DNA from: an uncultured Oscillospiraceae bacterium
GTDB lineage: Bacteria; Bacillota; Clostridia; Oscillospirales; Oscillospiraceae
Length of the DNA: 15,026 nucleotides
NCBI GenBank assembly: GCA_937915075.1
Contig: CALDMA010000330.1
Location: 1 to 15,026 of the forward strand
Reading direction: 5' to 3'
Positions 7,036 through 14,204 of the stretch are shown here, piece by piece (the first letter of the stretch is position 1; each line of letters begins with the position of its first letter). The notes below the pieces were generated by a model that had not been told where the DNA came from, did not search any database, and saw only the letters and a list, made by a program, of their open reading frames with translations. Position numbers and translations under genes: made by a program.

Positions 7036-9358
7036 AACGCTTGCCGCTGCCGAGCGCAGCGAGAAAGTCAAGTTTTTCATTCCGCGCAGCGTGCAGCAGT
7101 CGATCCCTATTCACCACATCTACGAGGGCGGCGTGTGGCAGGTCGGCACACGGCACAGCAAGTCGTGGCGCTTTGCCGACGTCAACTATGCTGCCGCATC
7201 AGATGAGGATCGGGAGAGCATCTTTCGTTCCTATCAGAGCGTATTGAACGCCCTGCCGACCGACGCCGCGGCGAAGATCACCATTTTCAACCGCCGCATG
7301 AACCACGCGGATTTTGAGCGCACGGTGCTGATGAAATCGCACGGCGACGCGCTGGACCGTTACCGCGCAGAGTATAACAGGATACTTACGGATCAAGTGG
7401 GTGCAGGGAATAATCTTGTGCAGGAAAAGTACGTCACCATCTCCATCCCACAGCGCAAGATCGAGGAGAGCCGCGCCTATTTCCGGCGCGTGGATGCAAA
7501 CCTCACGCAGAGCTTTGGGCGGCTGGACTCGGGCGCGTGGGAGATCTCCATGCAGGAGCGCCTACGGCTGCTGCATGACTTCTTTCGCCCCGGCGAGGAA
7601 GAGCTATTTTCGTATGAACAGGCGTCTGTGCTCCGGCGCGGTATGGATTTCCGTGACCTGATCTGTCCGGATGGTCTGCGTTTTCACGACAGCTATTTTG
7701 AGATGGGGGACAAATTCGGCCGCGTCCTGTTCCTCAAGGATTTCGGCAGCTATCTCCGCGACGATATGATCGCAGACCTTTCCGCCATTTCGCGCAGCCT
7801 TGTCCTCTCCATCGACATTCTGCCGATCCCCACGGACGAAGCTGTGCGAGAGGTGCAGGGCCGCATTCTCGGCATTGAGACGGACATTACGCGCTGGCAG
7901 CAGCGGCAGAACGACAAAAACAACTTTTCCGCATCTGTCCCCTATGAGCTGGAGCAGCTGCGTGCAGAGGCCAAGGAGTATCTGGACGATCTTACCGTGC
8001 GCGACCAGCGCATGATGTTCGCCGTCGTGACGCTCGTTCATATTGCCGATACGCTCGAACAGCTCAACGCCGACACGGAGATACTGCGCACGATTGGGCG
8101 GGAGCACTCCTGCCATTTCGCCACGCTCTACTACCAGCAGGAGGACGGCTTGAATACCGTCCTGCCTTACGGCCTGCGCCGGATCAAGGCGCTGCGGACG
8201 CTGACGACGGAGAGCACGGCGGTCCTTATGCCGTTCCGCGCGCAGGAGATACAGGACGCAGGCGGTATCTGCTATGGCGTCAACGCCGTCAGCAAAAATC
8301 TCCTCATTTGCAACCGCAAGCGGCTGATCTCGCCCCACGCTTTTTATCTCGGCGTATCGGGCAGCGGCAAATCGGTCGGCATGAAGAATACCGTTGCCAG
8401 CATCGCGCTCTCGACCAACGATGATATTATCATCATCGACGCTGAGCGGGAGTATGGCGATCTTGTCCGTGCGCTGGGTGGTGAGATTATCGAAATTTCC
8501 CCACGCAGCCCGCATCACATCAATCCGTTGGAGCTGGGCGAGGGCTACGACACCGACGAGAATCCCATCGCGGTCAAGGCGGAGGTCATCACCAGCATTT
8601 TGGAACAGCAGATGGGCGCGGGAACGCTCACGGGCTCGCATAAGTCCATCATTGACCGCTGTACGGCCAATGTTTACCGTCCCTATCTTAAAAGCCGCGG
8701 CAAGCGGTCCGCACCGCTCCTGACGGATTGGCGCAATGAGGTCATGCGGCAGGTCGATCCCGAAGCGCGGGAGATCGCGCTGGCGGCCGAGCTGATTACA
8801 GAGGGCAGCTTGAATGTATTTGCACACGCCGGCAACGTCAACATGGACAGCCGCATCATCGCTCTTGACCTCTATGAGATGGGCGAGCAGCTGCGCCCCA
8901 CGGCGCTTGTCGTGACACTGGAGGCAATCCAGAACCGCGTCGCCGCCAACCGCAAGCGAGGCAGATTCACATGGGTATTTATTGACGAGTGCTATCTTTA
9001 TTTCAAGTACAAATACTCTGCCGACGTGCTGTACCGCGCGTGGAAGCGCTGGCGCAAATACGGCGCGCCGCTGACCGCCGCGACGCAAAATGTGGAGGAG
9101 TGCCTGAAATCGGAGACGGCGCGGCTCATGCTGGCAAACAGCGAATTTCTGCTGCTTTTCAACCAGGCGGCGACAGACCGCGCGGAGCTGGGAAAGCTGC
9201 TGCGCCTGTCGGATACGCAGATGGGCTATGTGACCAACGTGGAAGCAGGTCACGGCCTTTTGCGGATGGGCGGTGCGCTCGTTCCGTTCGTCAACACGAT
9301 CCCCAAGGATACGGAGCTGTACCGCCTAATGACAACGACGCCGAATGAAAAGTTTTGA
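7028..9358 (+). CDS. virB4: VirB4-family conjugation ATPase
   Basis: This is the ATPase that powers assembly of, or transport through, the mating channel. From the TTG at 7028 it has 776 residues. AAGGAG at 7012-7017 is ten bases upstream; a GTG at 7019 is too close to that site, and longer upstream extensions would run deep into prgI. The N-terminal half is the TraC/CagE-like domain. Walker A GVSGSGKS is at 442-449, followed by the IIIDAEREYG strand. Walker B VFIDE is near 650-654, followed by a TAATQNVEE motif. The protein continues FIPRSVQQSIP early on, as in Tn1549-type VirB4. The start overlaps prgI, so the two are translated together. Confidence 0.93.
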   Translation: MIKTLAAAERSEKVKFFIPRSVQQSIPIHHIYEGGVWQVGTRHSKSWRFADVNYAAASDEDRESIFRSYQSVLNALPTDAAAKITIFNRRMNHADFERTVLMKSHGDALDRYRAEYNRILTDQVGAGNNLVQEKYVTISIPQRKIEESRAYFRRVDANLTQSFGRLDSGAWEISMQERLRLLHDFFRPGEEELFSYEQASVLRRGMDFRDLICPDGLRFHDSYFEMGDKFGRVLFLKDFGSYLRDDMIADLSAISRSLVLSIDILPIPTDEAVREVQGRILGIETDITRWQQRQNDKNNFSASVPYELEQLRAEAKEYLDDLTVRDQRMMFAVVTLVHIADTLEQLNADTEILRTIGREHSCHFATLYYQQEDGLNTVLPYGLRRIKALRTLTTESTAVLMPFRAQEIQDAGGICYGVNAVSKNLLICNRKRLISPHAFYLGVSGSGKSVGMKNTVASIALSTNDDIIIIDAEREYGDLVRALGGEIIEISPRSPHHINPLELGEGYDTDENPIAVKAEVITSILEQQMGAGTLTGSHKSIIDRCTANVYRPYLKSRGKRSAPLLTDWRNEVMRQVDPEAREIALAAELITEGSLNVFAHAGNVNMDSRIIALDLYEMGEQLRPTALVVTLEAIQNRVAANRKRGRFTWVFIDECYLYFKYKYSADVLYRAWKRWRKYGAPLTAATQNVEECLKSETARLMLANSEFLLLFNQAATDRAELGKLLRLSDTQMGYVTNVEAGHGLLRMGGALVPFVNTIPKDTELYRLMTTTPNEKF

Positions 9359-9379
9359 ATTATGAATAGAAATATGACG

Positions 9380-9408
9380 AAATGTGTCCCACCGTGGGAC
9401 ACATTTTT
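9380..9408 (+). repeat. Intergenic palindrome, copy 2 (terminator-like)
   Basis: Left arm AAATGTGTCCCAC (9380-9392), a central C, and an exactly complementary 13-base right arm (9394-9406). The arm ends in a run of five T (9404-9408). It lies 21 bases after the VirB4 stop and 7 bases before the AGGAGG of the methyltransferase gene. It is the most perfect + strand copy of the four-member family and could partly terminate the transfer transcript here. Confidence 0.88.
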
Positions 9409-9427
9409 CAATGATAGGAGGCGGTTT

Positions 9428-10489
9428 GTGCTTACATTAGGAAGCCTTTTTGATGGCATCGGGGTATTTCCCTATGCCGCCGAACGCAACGGCATTTTGC
9501 CGGTTTGGGCGAGCGAGATTGAGAAATATCCCATCTCCATCACCAGACGGCATTTCCCCAATATGCTGCATTTAGGCGACATTACGAAGCTGGACGGCGG
9601 GAAGATACCCGCCGTCCATGTGCTGGCCTTTGGCTCACCGTGCCAAAATCTTTCACTCTGCGGCACGCGCACAGGGCTTGCCGGAGAGAAGTCGGGCCTG
9701 TTTTTTCAGGCAATTCGGATCATACAGGAAATGAGGGATGCAAGTGGAGGTAAGTTTCCAGTTATCTGTCTTTGGGAAAACGTCATGGGAGCGTTTACAT
9801 CAAATGGCGGGATGGATTTTAGAGCCGTGCTCGGAGCGTTCGAGGGCGCCGAGATTTCAATGCCTGCTTCTGGAAGCTGGGCAGGCGCTGGAATGGTGCG
9901 AGGGCGATGTCCTGACCTCGCCTGGCGGCTTATGGATGCCCGCTATTGGGCAGGCCCCGGACGATTGGCACGGCGGCAGCGAATTTTCCTCGTGGCCGAT
10001 TTTGGAGGGCGGCGTGCTCACGAAATACTGTTTAAGCCCCGCGCAATGCTCACACTTCCTCGCCCTTGCACAGCGGGCGGGCTGCCCGCCGCCGAAAGAG
10101 ATCGAGGCCCTGTTATTGAAACAGGGGGGCGTGTACCCATCCTCCACCCCTTTCAGCTCTACCGGATGCGGGGAGCAGCGAAGCATGGGCAGCACGCACA
10201 GTTCCGCGGCAGCTTTGGACGGGCAGCAGACCCTTTTCCCACTCTGTTAGCCAGTGATGTTACGCCTTTTGCCTTCTGGTACGCGGATGATCCAGCGGGA
10301 GGCTGCATCCGTTTTCCAACAGAAATTGAGAGCGAACGGCTCATGGGCCTGCCGGACAACTGGACAAAGTACGATGAAAACGGTGAGCCGATCCCGTCAC
10401 TGCACCGTTATCGGGCGCTCGGCAATTCGGTCGCGCTGCCCTGCGCCGATTACATCATGGCGGGTATCGTCGCCGCGCTGCGGGAATAG
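9428..10489 (+). CDS. DNA (cytosine-5)-methyltransferase
   Basis: It would methylate cytosine in a short DNA target, using S-adenosylmethionine. It has 353 residues from GTG 9428, which has AGGAGG at 9416-9421 six bases upstream. An ATG at 9362 is in frame, but translation from it would run through the palindrome. Motifs in order: I SLFDGIG (6-12), IV GSPCQ with catalytic Cys72, VI WENV (116-119), VIII RRQRIFLV (182-189), and X ALGNSV (330-335). The target-recognition stretch (about 200-275) is poorly recognisable. Between about residues 104 and 274 a second long frame overlaps. Methyltransferases of this kind are frequent cargo of Tn1549-like ICEs and probably protect the element from restriction; this role is inferred. 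The specificity cannot be read from the sequence. Confidence 0.92.
   Translation: MLTLGSLFDGIGVFPYAAERNGILPVWASEIEKYPISITRRHFPNMLHLGDITKLDGGKIPAVHVLAFGSPCQNLSLCGTRTGLAGEKSGLFFQAIRIIQEMRDASGGKFPVICLWENVMGAFTSNGGMDFRAVLGAFEGAEISMPASGSWAGAGMVRGRCPDLAWRLMDARYWAGPGRLARRQRIFLVADFGGRRAHEILFKPRAMLTLPRPCTAGGLPAAERDRGPVIETGGRVPILHPFQLYRMRGAAKHGQHAQFRGSFGRAADPFPTLLASDVTPFAFWYADDPAGGCIRFPTEIESERLMGLPDNWTKYDENGEPIPSLHRYRALGNSVALPCADYIMAGIVAALRE
9738..10250 (+). CDS. Overlapping +1-frame ORF within the methyltransferase gene
   Basis: This is a 170-codon frame starting at ATG 9738, just after an in-frame TGA (9732), with AGGAA seven bases upstream. The protein has a GKTS at 13-16, a SSWPILEGG...LTKYCLSPAQC stretch at 84-104, and a PPPKEIEALLLKQGG stretch at 117-131. 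From memory, the pattern GKT(S/C)...KY.LS..AC..IL..A..RG resembles short proteins annotated beside or inside phage and ICE C5-methyltransferase genes. When typical motif VI (WENVPGAF) and motif VIII (LVADF) codons are read in +1, they give just such text. So this is either real overprinting or a conserved by-product of the methyltransferase code. The product has no known function. Confidence 0.4.
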   Translation: MQVEVSFQLSVFGKTSWERLHQMAGWILEPCSERSRAPRFQCLLLEAGQALEWCEGDVLTSPGGLWMPAIGQAPDDWHGGSEFSSWPILEGGVLTKYCLSPAQCSHFLALAQRAGCPPPKEIEALLLKQGGVYPSSTPFSSTGCGEQRSMGSTHSSAAALDGQQTLFPLC

Positions 10490-10500
10490 GCTGCAATAAT

Positions 10501-10524
10501 AAATCTCACCGTGAGACGTATTTT
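10501..10524. repeat. Intergenic palindrome, copy 3 (divergent)
   Basis: The core TCTCAC (10504-10509), a central C, and GTGAGA (10511-10516) pair perfectly. Compared with the other copies, one C-G pair is replaced by T-A on both arms. The outer left arm has drifted. It lies between the methyltransferase stop and the AAGGAG of the NlpC/P60 gene. Confidence 0.7.
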
Positions 10525-10547
10525 CGCATTCAAAAAGGAGATCTGTC

Positions 10548-12311
10548 ATGTCAGATATACACAAACGGGATTACGGGCGCGAGCTGGCAAAAAAGAAAAG
10601 CAGGCGTACACAAAAGCGCCGTGCATCACAGCGCCAGCTTACCGCCAAATTCAAGAAAGAGCTGGTCGGAAAGAAGCGGCAGGAGCAGACAGCGGAGAGC
10701 CGCGCCGCAGAGCAAGCCGAACAGAGCGCTGAGCTTTTAACGCAGGAGGGCGCAGCGCGGCTCGCCAGCGGAGCAACCGCCCTATCGCACGAAAAGGAAA
10801 ATCGAACCGGAAACGAACGAGTCTTTTCTGATAATACCCCATCAATCCATCCATCGGATCAAATCACGGCACCGGACGAAACGGTGCCGTGGAGCGCAAA
10901 AAAACCTGCCGACGCATGGCGGCAGCAGGCAAAGGAAGAGAAGAGCAAAAAAATACGGGCAGAGCGCAGCGGCAACGAACCCGTTCCAGCGGAAAATGGA
11001 CAAAGGGCAGGATATCGTGCGAGGTCGAAATCCGGTCGCGCATCTGTCAAACCTGCATCATCGCAGAGCAGTCGACCAGCGGCATCTGAGCGTGGCCGCC
11101 GTCTTGCCATGCAGCGCAAACGGCAGGAGCGCGCAACAACATCTATTCAACGCACCGGCACGAAAATTTTTGAATGGCTGCGGCGCGGTGTGGCTGTGTC
11201 GATGGCGAGCGCAAAGGCTTTGACCTTGCGCCTTCTCACAGCGGGCGGCGCTGTGACTGCTTTCGTGCTCCTTGGCGGGATCGCCCTCGTTGCGGCGCTC
11301 ATGGCGTCGCCGTTCGGCATCCTCTTTGCCAACGAGCCGTCTCCCGACACGATCCCGCTCAACGCCGCTGTTGCAGAGGTCGGCAAAGAGGTTTGCGCTA
11401 CTTTGGCTGAACTGCAAGATGGCGATTATGACTACATTGACTTGACCGGCGTACTCCCTGACTGGCGGGAGGTCATAGCGGTTTTTGCCGCGAAAACCGC
11501 AGGCGCAGAAAACGGCGTAGATGTTGCCACACTGGACGCTGACCGTGTAGACAGGCTCAAGGCGGTCTTTTGGGATATGGCCGAGATCACGTCCGAGGTC
11601 GAGACGATCCACCATGACAGCGGTGAGGATGGTGAGGACTGGACGGAGCGCATTTTGCACCTTGCCGTCGCAGCAAAATCAGCGGAAGAAATGAGTACAG
11701 CCTATCACTTCACAGTGTACCAGAAAAAGGCCCTTGCTGAACTGTTGGATGATCCCGCGCTCCTTGATACACTGCTCTACGACCTCGACAGCCTGCAATA
11801 CGACGCCTCCATGCTGCGGCGTGCCCTGCCAAGAAATCTATCCAAAGAACGCCGCGCGGTGGTGGAGCGGGCGCTGTCCCTCGTTGGAAAAGTCAATTAC
11901 TTCTGGGGCGGCAAAAGCCTTGTGTTCGGTTGGGACGACCGCTGGGGGCAGCTTGCCAAGGTCACAGCGGCCGGCAGTTCTACCACCGGCACCTATCGGC
12001 CATACGGTTTGGACTGTTCCGGCATGGTAGATTGGGCCTTTTACAATGCGACAGACGGCAGCTACGTTATCGGCCACGGCGGGGGTGCGGCTATGCAGCA
12101 TAGCTACTGTACGCCGGTCCGTTGGGAGGACGCACAGATCGGAGACCTCGCCTTTTATCCGGACGATGAACATGTCGGCGTCGTGGCAGGCTGGGACAAG
12201 GACGGCAGCATTCAGATCGTGCATTGCGCCAGCAGCTACAACAACGTGGTCATTACCGGAAAGGAAGGCTTTGTTGCAGTCGGTCGTCCCGTATACTACA
12301 CAAATGATTGA
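10548..12311 (+). CDS. Membrane-anchored NlpC/P60 (C40) peptidoglycan hydrolase of ICE (CD1108-like)
   Basis: It would cut peptidoglycan peptides so that the mating channel can cross the wall. It has 587 residues. Residues 1-210 are a long, Lys/Arg/Glu/Ala-rich cytoplasmic part, and one membrane helix spans about 229-261. A middle domain covers 262-430, and the C-terminal NlpC/P60 domain starts near 445. The likely catalytic Cys490 is in LDCSG, His542 in EHVGVV, and the third polar residue is His559 in IVHCASS. ATG 10548 has AAGGAG eight bases upstream. The gene is the last clear + strand member of the transfer module, and its stop codon lies within a strong hairpin. Confidence 0.9.
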   Translation: MSDIHKRDYGRELAKKKSRRTQKRRASQRQLTAKFKKELVGKKRQEQTAESRAAEQAEQSAELLTQEGAARLASGATALSHEKENRTGNERVFSDNTPSIHPSDQITAPDETVPWSAKKPADAWRQQAKEEKSKKIRAERSGNEPVPAENGQRAGYRARSKSGRASVKPASSQSSRPAASERGRRLAMQRKRQERATTSIQRTGTKIFEWLRRGVAVSMASAKALTLRLLTAGGAVTAFVLLGGIALVAALMASPFGILFANEPSPDTIPLNAAVAEVGKEVCATLAELQDGDYDYIDLTGVLPDWREVIAVFAAKTAGAENGVDVATLDADRVDRLKAVFWDMAEITSEVETIHHDSGEDGEDWTERILHLAVAAKSAEEMSTAYHFTVYQKKALAELLDDPALLDTLLYDLDSLQYDASMLRRALPRNLSKERRAVVERALSLVGKVNYFWGGKSLVFGWDDRWGQLAKVTAAGSSTTGTYRPYGLDCSGMVDWAFYNATDGSYVIGHGGGAAMQHSYCTPVRWEDAQIGDLAFYPDDEHVGVVAGWDKDGSIQIVHCASSYNNVVITGKEGFVAVGRPVYYTND

Positions 12312-12342
12312 GGGCCTTCCCATACGCTGGGAAAGCCCTCAA
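12308..12342. terminator. 15-bp hairpin at the end of the NlpC/P60 gene
   Basis: The arms at 12308-12322 (TTGAGGGC.TTCCCA) and 12328-12342 pair with one mismatch around the loop TACGC. The NlpC/P60 stop codon is inside the left arm. No T-run follows, so termination would be imperfect or Rho-assisted. It resembles the hairpin at 6282, which also spans a stop codon. Confidence 0.55.
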
Positions 12343-12453
12343 CAATCCTATGATACAGCAATTATGCAGAGGCGTCAATCCAATCTTGCGTGTCTGCACC
12401 ACTTTTCATTGCAATAGACAGATTCCTGAAAGAAAAGTTGTTCGTTTCTTGCA

Positions 12454-12482
12454 TTGATTTCTTTGCTTTCTTATGCTATCTT
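12454..12482 (+). promoter_or_regulatory. Candidate promoter of the orphan leader region
   Basis: TTGATT (12454-12459), a 17-base spacer, and TATCTT (12477-12482) match the sigma-70 pattern at 8 of 12 positions. The start of transcription would be near 12490, just before two tiny leader ORFs and a strong terminator. The region is clearly AT-richer than the transfer genes. Confidence 0.45.
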
Positions 12483-12506
12483 ATAGATACAGAAAGGGTG
12501 AGTCCA

Positions 12507-12518
12507 ATGAACAGCTAA
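12507..12518 (+). CDS. Minimal three-codon leader ORF (Met-Asn-Ser)
   Basis: ATG AAC AGC TAA is preceded by AAAGGGTG (12493-12500) at 6 bases. This is too short to judge by content. It is listed because it has a good ribosome binding site and lies in the attenuator-like leader. Confidence 0.25.
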   Translation: MNS

Positions 12519-12547
12519 TCCCTCTCAAGCTACGAAAGCGAGGTTAA

Positions 12548-12577
12548 ATGATGTTAGATATTAAGAACCACGGATGA
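12548..12577 (+). CDS. Nine-residue leader peptide (MMLDIKNHG)
   Basis: The ORF follows GCGAGG (12538-12543). Its stop codon TGA (12575-12577) lies inside the 5' arm of the terminator at 12573-12619. A ribosome reaching or stalling at the end of this ORF would cover that arm and open the terminator. This is the arrangement of translation-controlled attenuators upstream of antibiotic-resistance genes. No such gene follows here. Confidence 0.4.
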   Translation: MMLDIKNHG

Positions 12578-12619
12578 GCCTTGACTGCTTCGGTTGGTAG
12601 TCAAGGCTCATCTTTTTTT
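12573..12619 (+). terminator. Strong intrinsic terminator (attenuator-like)
   Basis: A perfect 14-bp stem, GATGAGCCTTGACT (12573-12586) with its complement at 12599-12612, a 12-base loop, then seven T (12613-12619). It is a textbook Rho-independent terminator on the + strand, although no full-length + strand gene lies directly before it. Confidence 0.9.
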
Positions 12620-12627
12620 GCTGTTAT

Positions 12628-12648
12628 AGGCCCCGAAAGGGGCTTTTT
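12628..12648 (+). terminator. Second intrinsic terminator
   Basis: The stem GCCCC (12630-12634) / GGGGC (12639-12643) has a GAAA tetraloop and five T after it. It is a compact back-up terminator 9 bases beyond the first one. It also separates the + strand leader from the convergent EamA gene. Confidence 0.75.
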
Positions 12649-12682
12649 CATTTAGCTCGACAAACCGGAAGTTATCAAAGCC

Positions 12683-13588
12683 TCATTTTTTGATATTGGC
12701 AGTATAGACACCAGCAATAATCACGAGTGCTCCTGCAATCTGATAATCCGTGAAGGATTCTTTCAGCAAAAGTGCGCCCGCTAAAATCGAAACGACCGTT
12801 GCGATCCCGATAAACGAAGATGTGCGGTTGACACCGATCTTGGAAATTACGAGGTTAGACAGGAAAAACGCCAGAACGGAGCAGCCGATTCCCTGATACA
12901 GAATAGCGATCAAGAAACTTGGTTCTTGAAAAGGCAGTCGCACCAGTTCAGAGAGTGTTCCATGAAATCCGGCTTCTGCAACAGCAAGCAGAACAAAAAG
13001 CGCAGCGCCGGAGAGCAGCATGACGTATGTGATCTCTGCACCGGTATAAGCGGCGGCTTTGTCAACAAAGACGCTGTACAGCGCATAGGAGACAACCGCC
13101 ACCAAAAGGAACGCATACCCAAGTACTGATAGGCTCGATGATGCGCTGACTGCAAATACAGTAATAAGCACACCCGCTAATGTAATCAAAATGCCGATCA
13201 ACTGCATTTTGGAGGGCTTCTCTTTTAGAATCAAAGTCGATGCGATCAGCGATGCAACCGGAATACAGGCGAGGAATACGCCACTCTCTGAAGCAGTTGT
13301 GTGACTGATGCCAATGGTTTCTGCGATGAAATAAACACACGGGCTGCACAGTGCCACAAGCAGCAGCGGCTTGAGGGGCTTTCCTTTCAGGTTTACTTTG
13401 ATTAAGCCAAACAGTACGCATAAACTCATGACAAGAACGGCGAGAAAGAAACGCCACCCAAGCAGAGCAAGCTCGCTGGCGCAAGCCGTTGCCTGCTTTG
13501 TGAAAATGTAGCTGAGACCATAAAGGGTTTCACAACCGATGGCACATAAAACTCCGACCGTGTTGCTTTTTTGATTTGCGTGATTCAT
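12683..13588 (-). CDS. EamA/DMT-family transporter
   Basis: This is a 301-residue, very hydrophobic protein with about ten membrane helices arranged as two EamA halves. Typical text includes GLSYIFTKQAT in helix 1, a SPCVYFIAETIGI stretch, ASLIASTLILKEKPS at the end of the first half, and GALLLKESFTDYQIAGALVIIAGVY at the end of the second. Members export small metabolites or drugs across the cell membrane; the substrate cannot be predicted. ATG 13588 has AGGAG upstream (13594-13598). The gene follows the YjbR-like gene by 38 bases on the same strand and is probably co-transcribed with it. Codon use is more AT-rich than in the transfer genes, which fits acquired cargo. Confidence 0.9.
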   Translation of the reverse strand: MNHANQKSNTVGVLCAIGCETLYGLSYIFTKQATACASELALLGWRFFLAVLVMSLCVLFGLIKVNLKGKPLKPLLLVALCSPCVYFIAETIGISHTTASESGVFLACIPVASLIASTLILKEKPSKMQLIGILITLAGVLITVFAVSASSSLSVLGYAFLLVAVVSYALYSVFVDKAAAYTGAEITYVMLLSGAALFVLLAVAEAGFHGTLSELVRLPFQEPSFLIAILYQGIGCSVLAFFLSNLVISKIGVNRTSSFIGIATVVSILAGALLLKESFTDYQIAGALVIIAGVYTANIKK

Positions 13589-13626
13589 ATTCGCTCCTGA
13601 TTTTAATTTCCGCTACAAATTTCGAT

Positions 13627-13998
13627 TTATCTCTTCCTCGGCTTCGCCGCCGTTAGCTCGTAGCTCAGATCCAGTAGCATTTTGAGTTTTTCGTCCGGCA
13701 CGCTGCCGTCCAGCACGGCCGTAATCCAATTCGCCTTACTCATGTGATACGCTGGGAAGATACCGGCGTCGCCCCGAAGCGAGCCAACCAGAATGGGATC
13801 GCATTTGAGGTTGACGACATCTACCATATCCGTACTCGGCAGGCCGAGCTTGCTTTTCGGTATGTCCATTACCAAGGCAAACCACTTTTGGTTATTGCTG
13901 TGACGGAACACCTCAAAGCGGGGATGGTTGAGCCACGGACGGTCCGGCTCGGCGCTGTAGCTGCTCAATATGAATTGTCTCAGATATTCCCGATCCAT
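13627..13998 (-). CDS. MmcQ/YjbR-family protein
   Basis: This is a 123-residue protein with the family's compact layout: an N-terminal helix (MDREYLRQFILSSY), a WFALVMDIPKSKLG strand region, a MVDVVNLKCDP segment, and the AYHMSKANWITAVLDGSVPD signature followed by a SYELT helix near the end. YjbR-like proteins have a CyaY-like fold and are thought to bind DNA or act in stress responses; the exact role is unknown. A longer frame runs to 14046, but the internal ATG at 13998 has GGAG 9 bases upstream and gives the family's usual length. It is the first gene of a two-gene minus-strand unit with EamA. Confidence 0.85.
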   Translation of the reverse strand: MDREYLRQFILSSYSAEPDRPWLNHPRFEVFRHSNNQKWFALVMDIPKSKLGLPSTDMVDVVNLKCDPILVGSLRGDAGIFPAYHMSKANWITAVLDGSVPDEKLKMLLDLSYELTAAKPRKR

Positions 13999-14034
13999 TG
14001 AATCACGCTCCACAGAACATATTCTCGCATCGCC

Positions 14035-14063
14035 ATTATAGCACAAGCTCTATCGTTTTTGCA
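14035..14063 (-). promoter_or_regulatory. Extended -10 promoter of the YjbR-EamA unit
   Basis: On the minus strand, TATAAT (14040-14035) is preceded by TG-C, an extended -10. At 17 bases lies a weak -35, TGCAAA (14063-14058). Transcription would start near 14028, about 30 bases before the ATG at 13998. This supports the shorter YjbR start. Confidence 0.65.
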
Positions 14064-14115
14064 TCTAAAATCTATTTCCACACAGGAAATGCGCTGCTGC
14101 GTAAATGCAGCGTCA

Positions 14116-14151
14116 AGGGCGGGGACGTTGATCGTCCCCGCCCTGCTTTTT
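14116..14151 (+). terminator. Strong + strand terminator without a + strand gene
   Basis: The stem AGGGCGGGGACG (14116-14127) has its exact complement at 14133-14144, with loop TTGAT, followed by GC and five T. It points to the right on the + strand, yet the genes on both sides are on the minus strand. Two weaker hairpins precede it (around 14079 and 14091). It may be the original end of the transfer operon, displaced by cargo insertion, or the end of a small RNA. Confidence 0.8.
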
Positions 14152-14162
14152 CATGTCCTGCC

Positions 14163-14204
14163 AAAAAATAACGGCCACCGGCGCAAGTGCCGACAGCCGT
14201 TATT
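14163..14204 (-). terminator. Terminator of the small Cro/CI-type gene
   Basis: On the minus strand the outer stem AATAACGGC (14204-14196) pairs with GCCGTTATT (14175-14167). An inner CGGC/GCCG stem is separated by a 3x3 internal loop. Six T follow (14168-14163). The stop codon of the regulator lies within the outer stem. Confidence 0.8.

Larger units (their letters stand above)
12343..12682. other. Long non-coding stretch between NlpC/P60 and EamA
   Basis: There is no full-length gene in this stretch. It contains a candidate + strand promoter, two tiny leader ORFs, a small CCTC/GAGG hairpin around 12520-12543, a strong attenuator-like terminator and a second terminator. The part from 12343 to about 12450 shows no feature I can support. 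Frames that cross it from the left are shadows of the NlpC/P60 gene. Confidence 0.6.

Noticed and set aside
7604..9253. 549-codon minus-strand frame opposite VirB4
   Set aside because: It is a shadow of a confidently assigned ATPase gene, rich in His, Arg and Ala as typical antisense frames are, with no promoter or domain.
9362..9427. ATG at 9362 as the methyltransferase start
   Set aside because: It would translate through the palindrome (giving the CVPPWDT text). It lacks a ribosome binding site, whereas GTG 9428 has AGGAGG six bases upstream and starts right at motif I.
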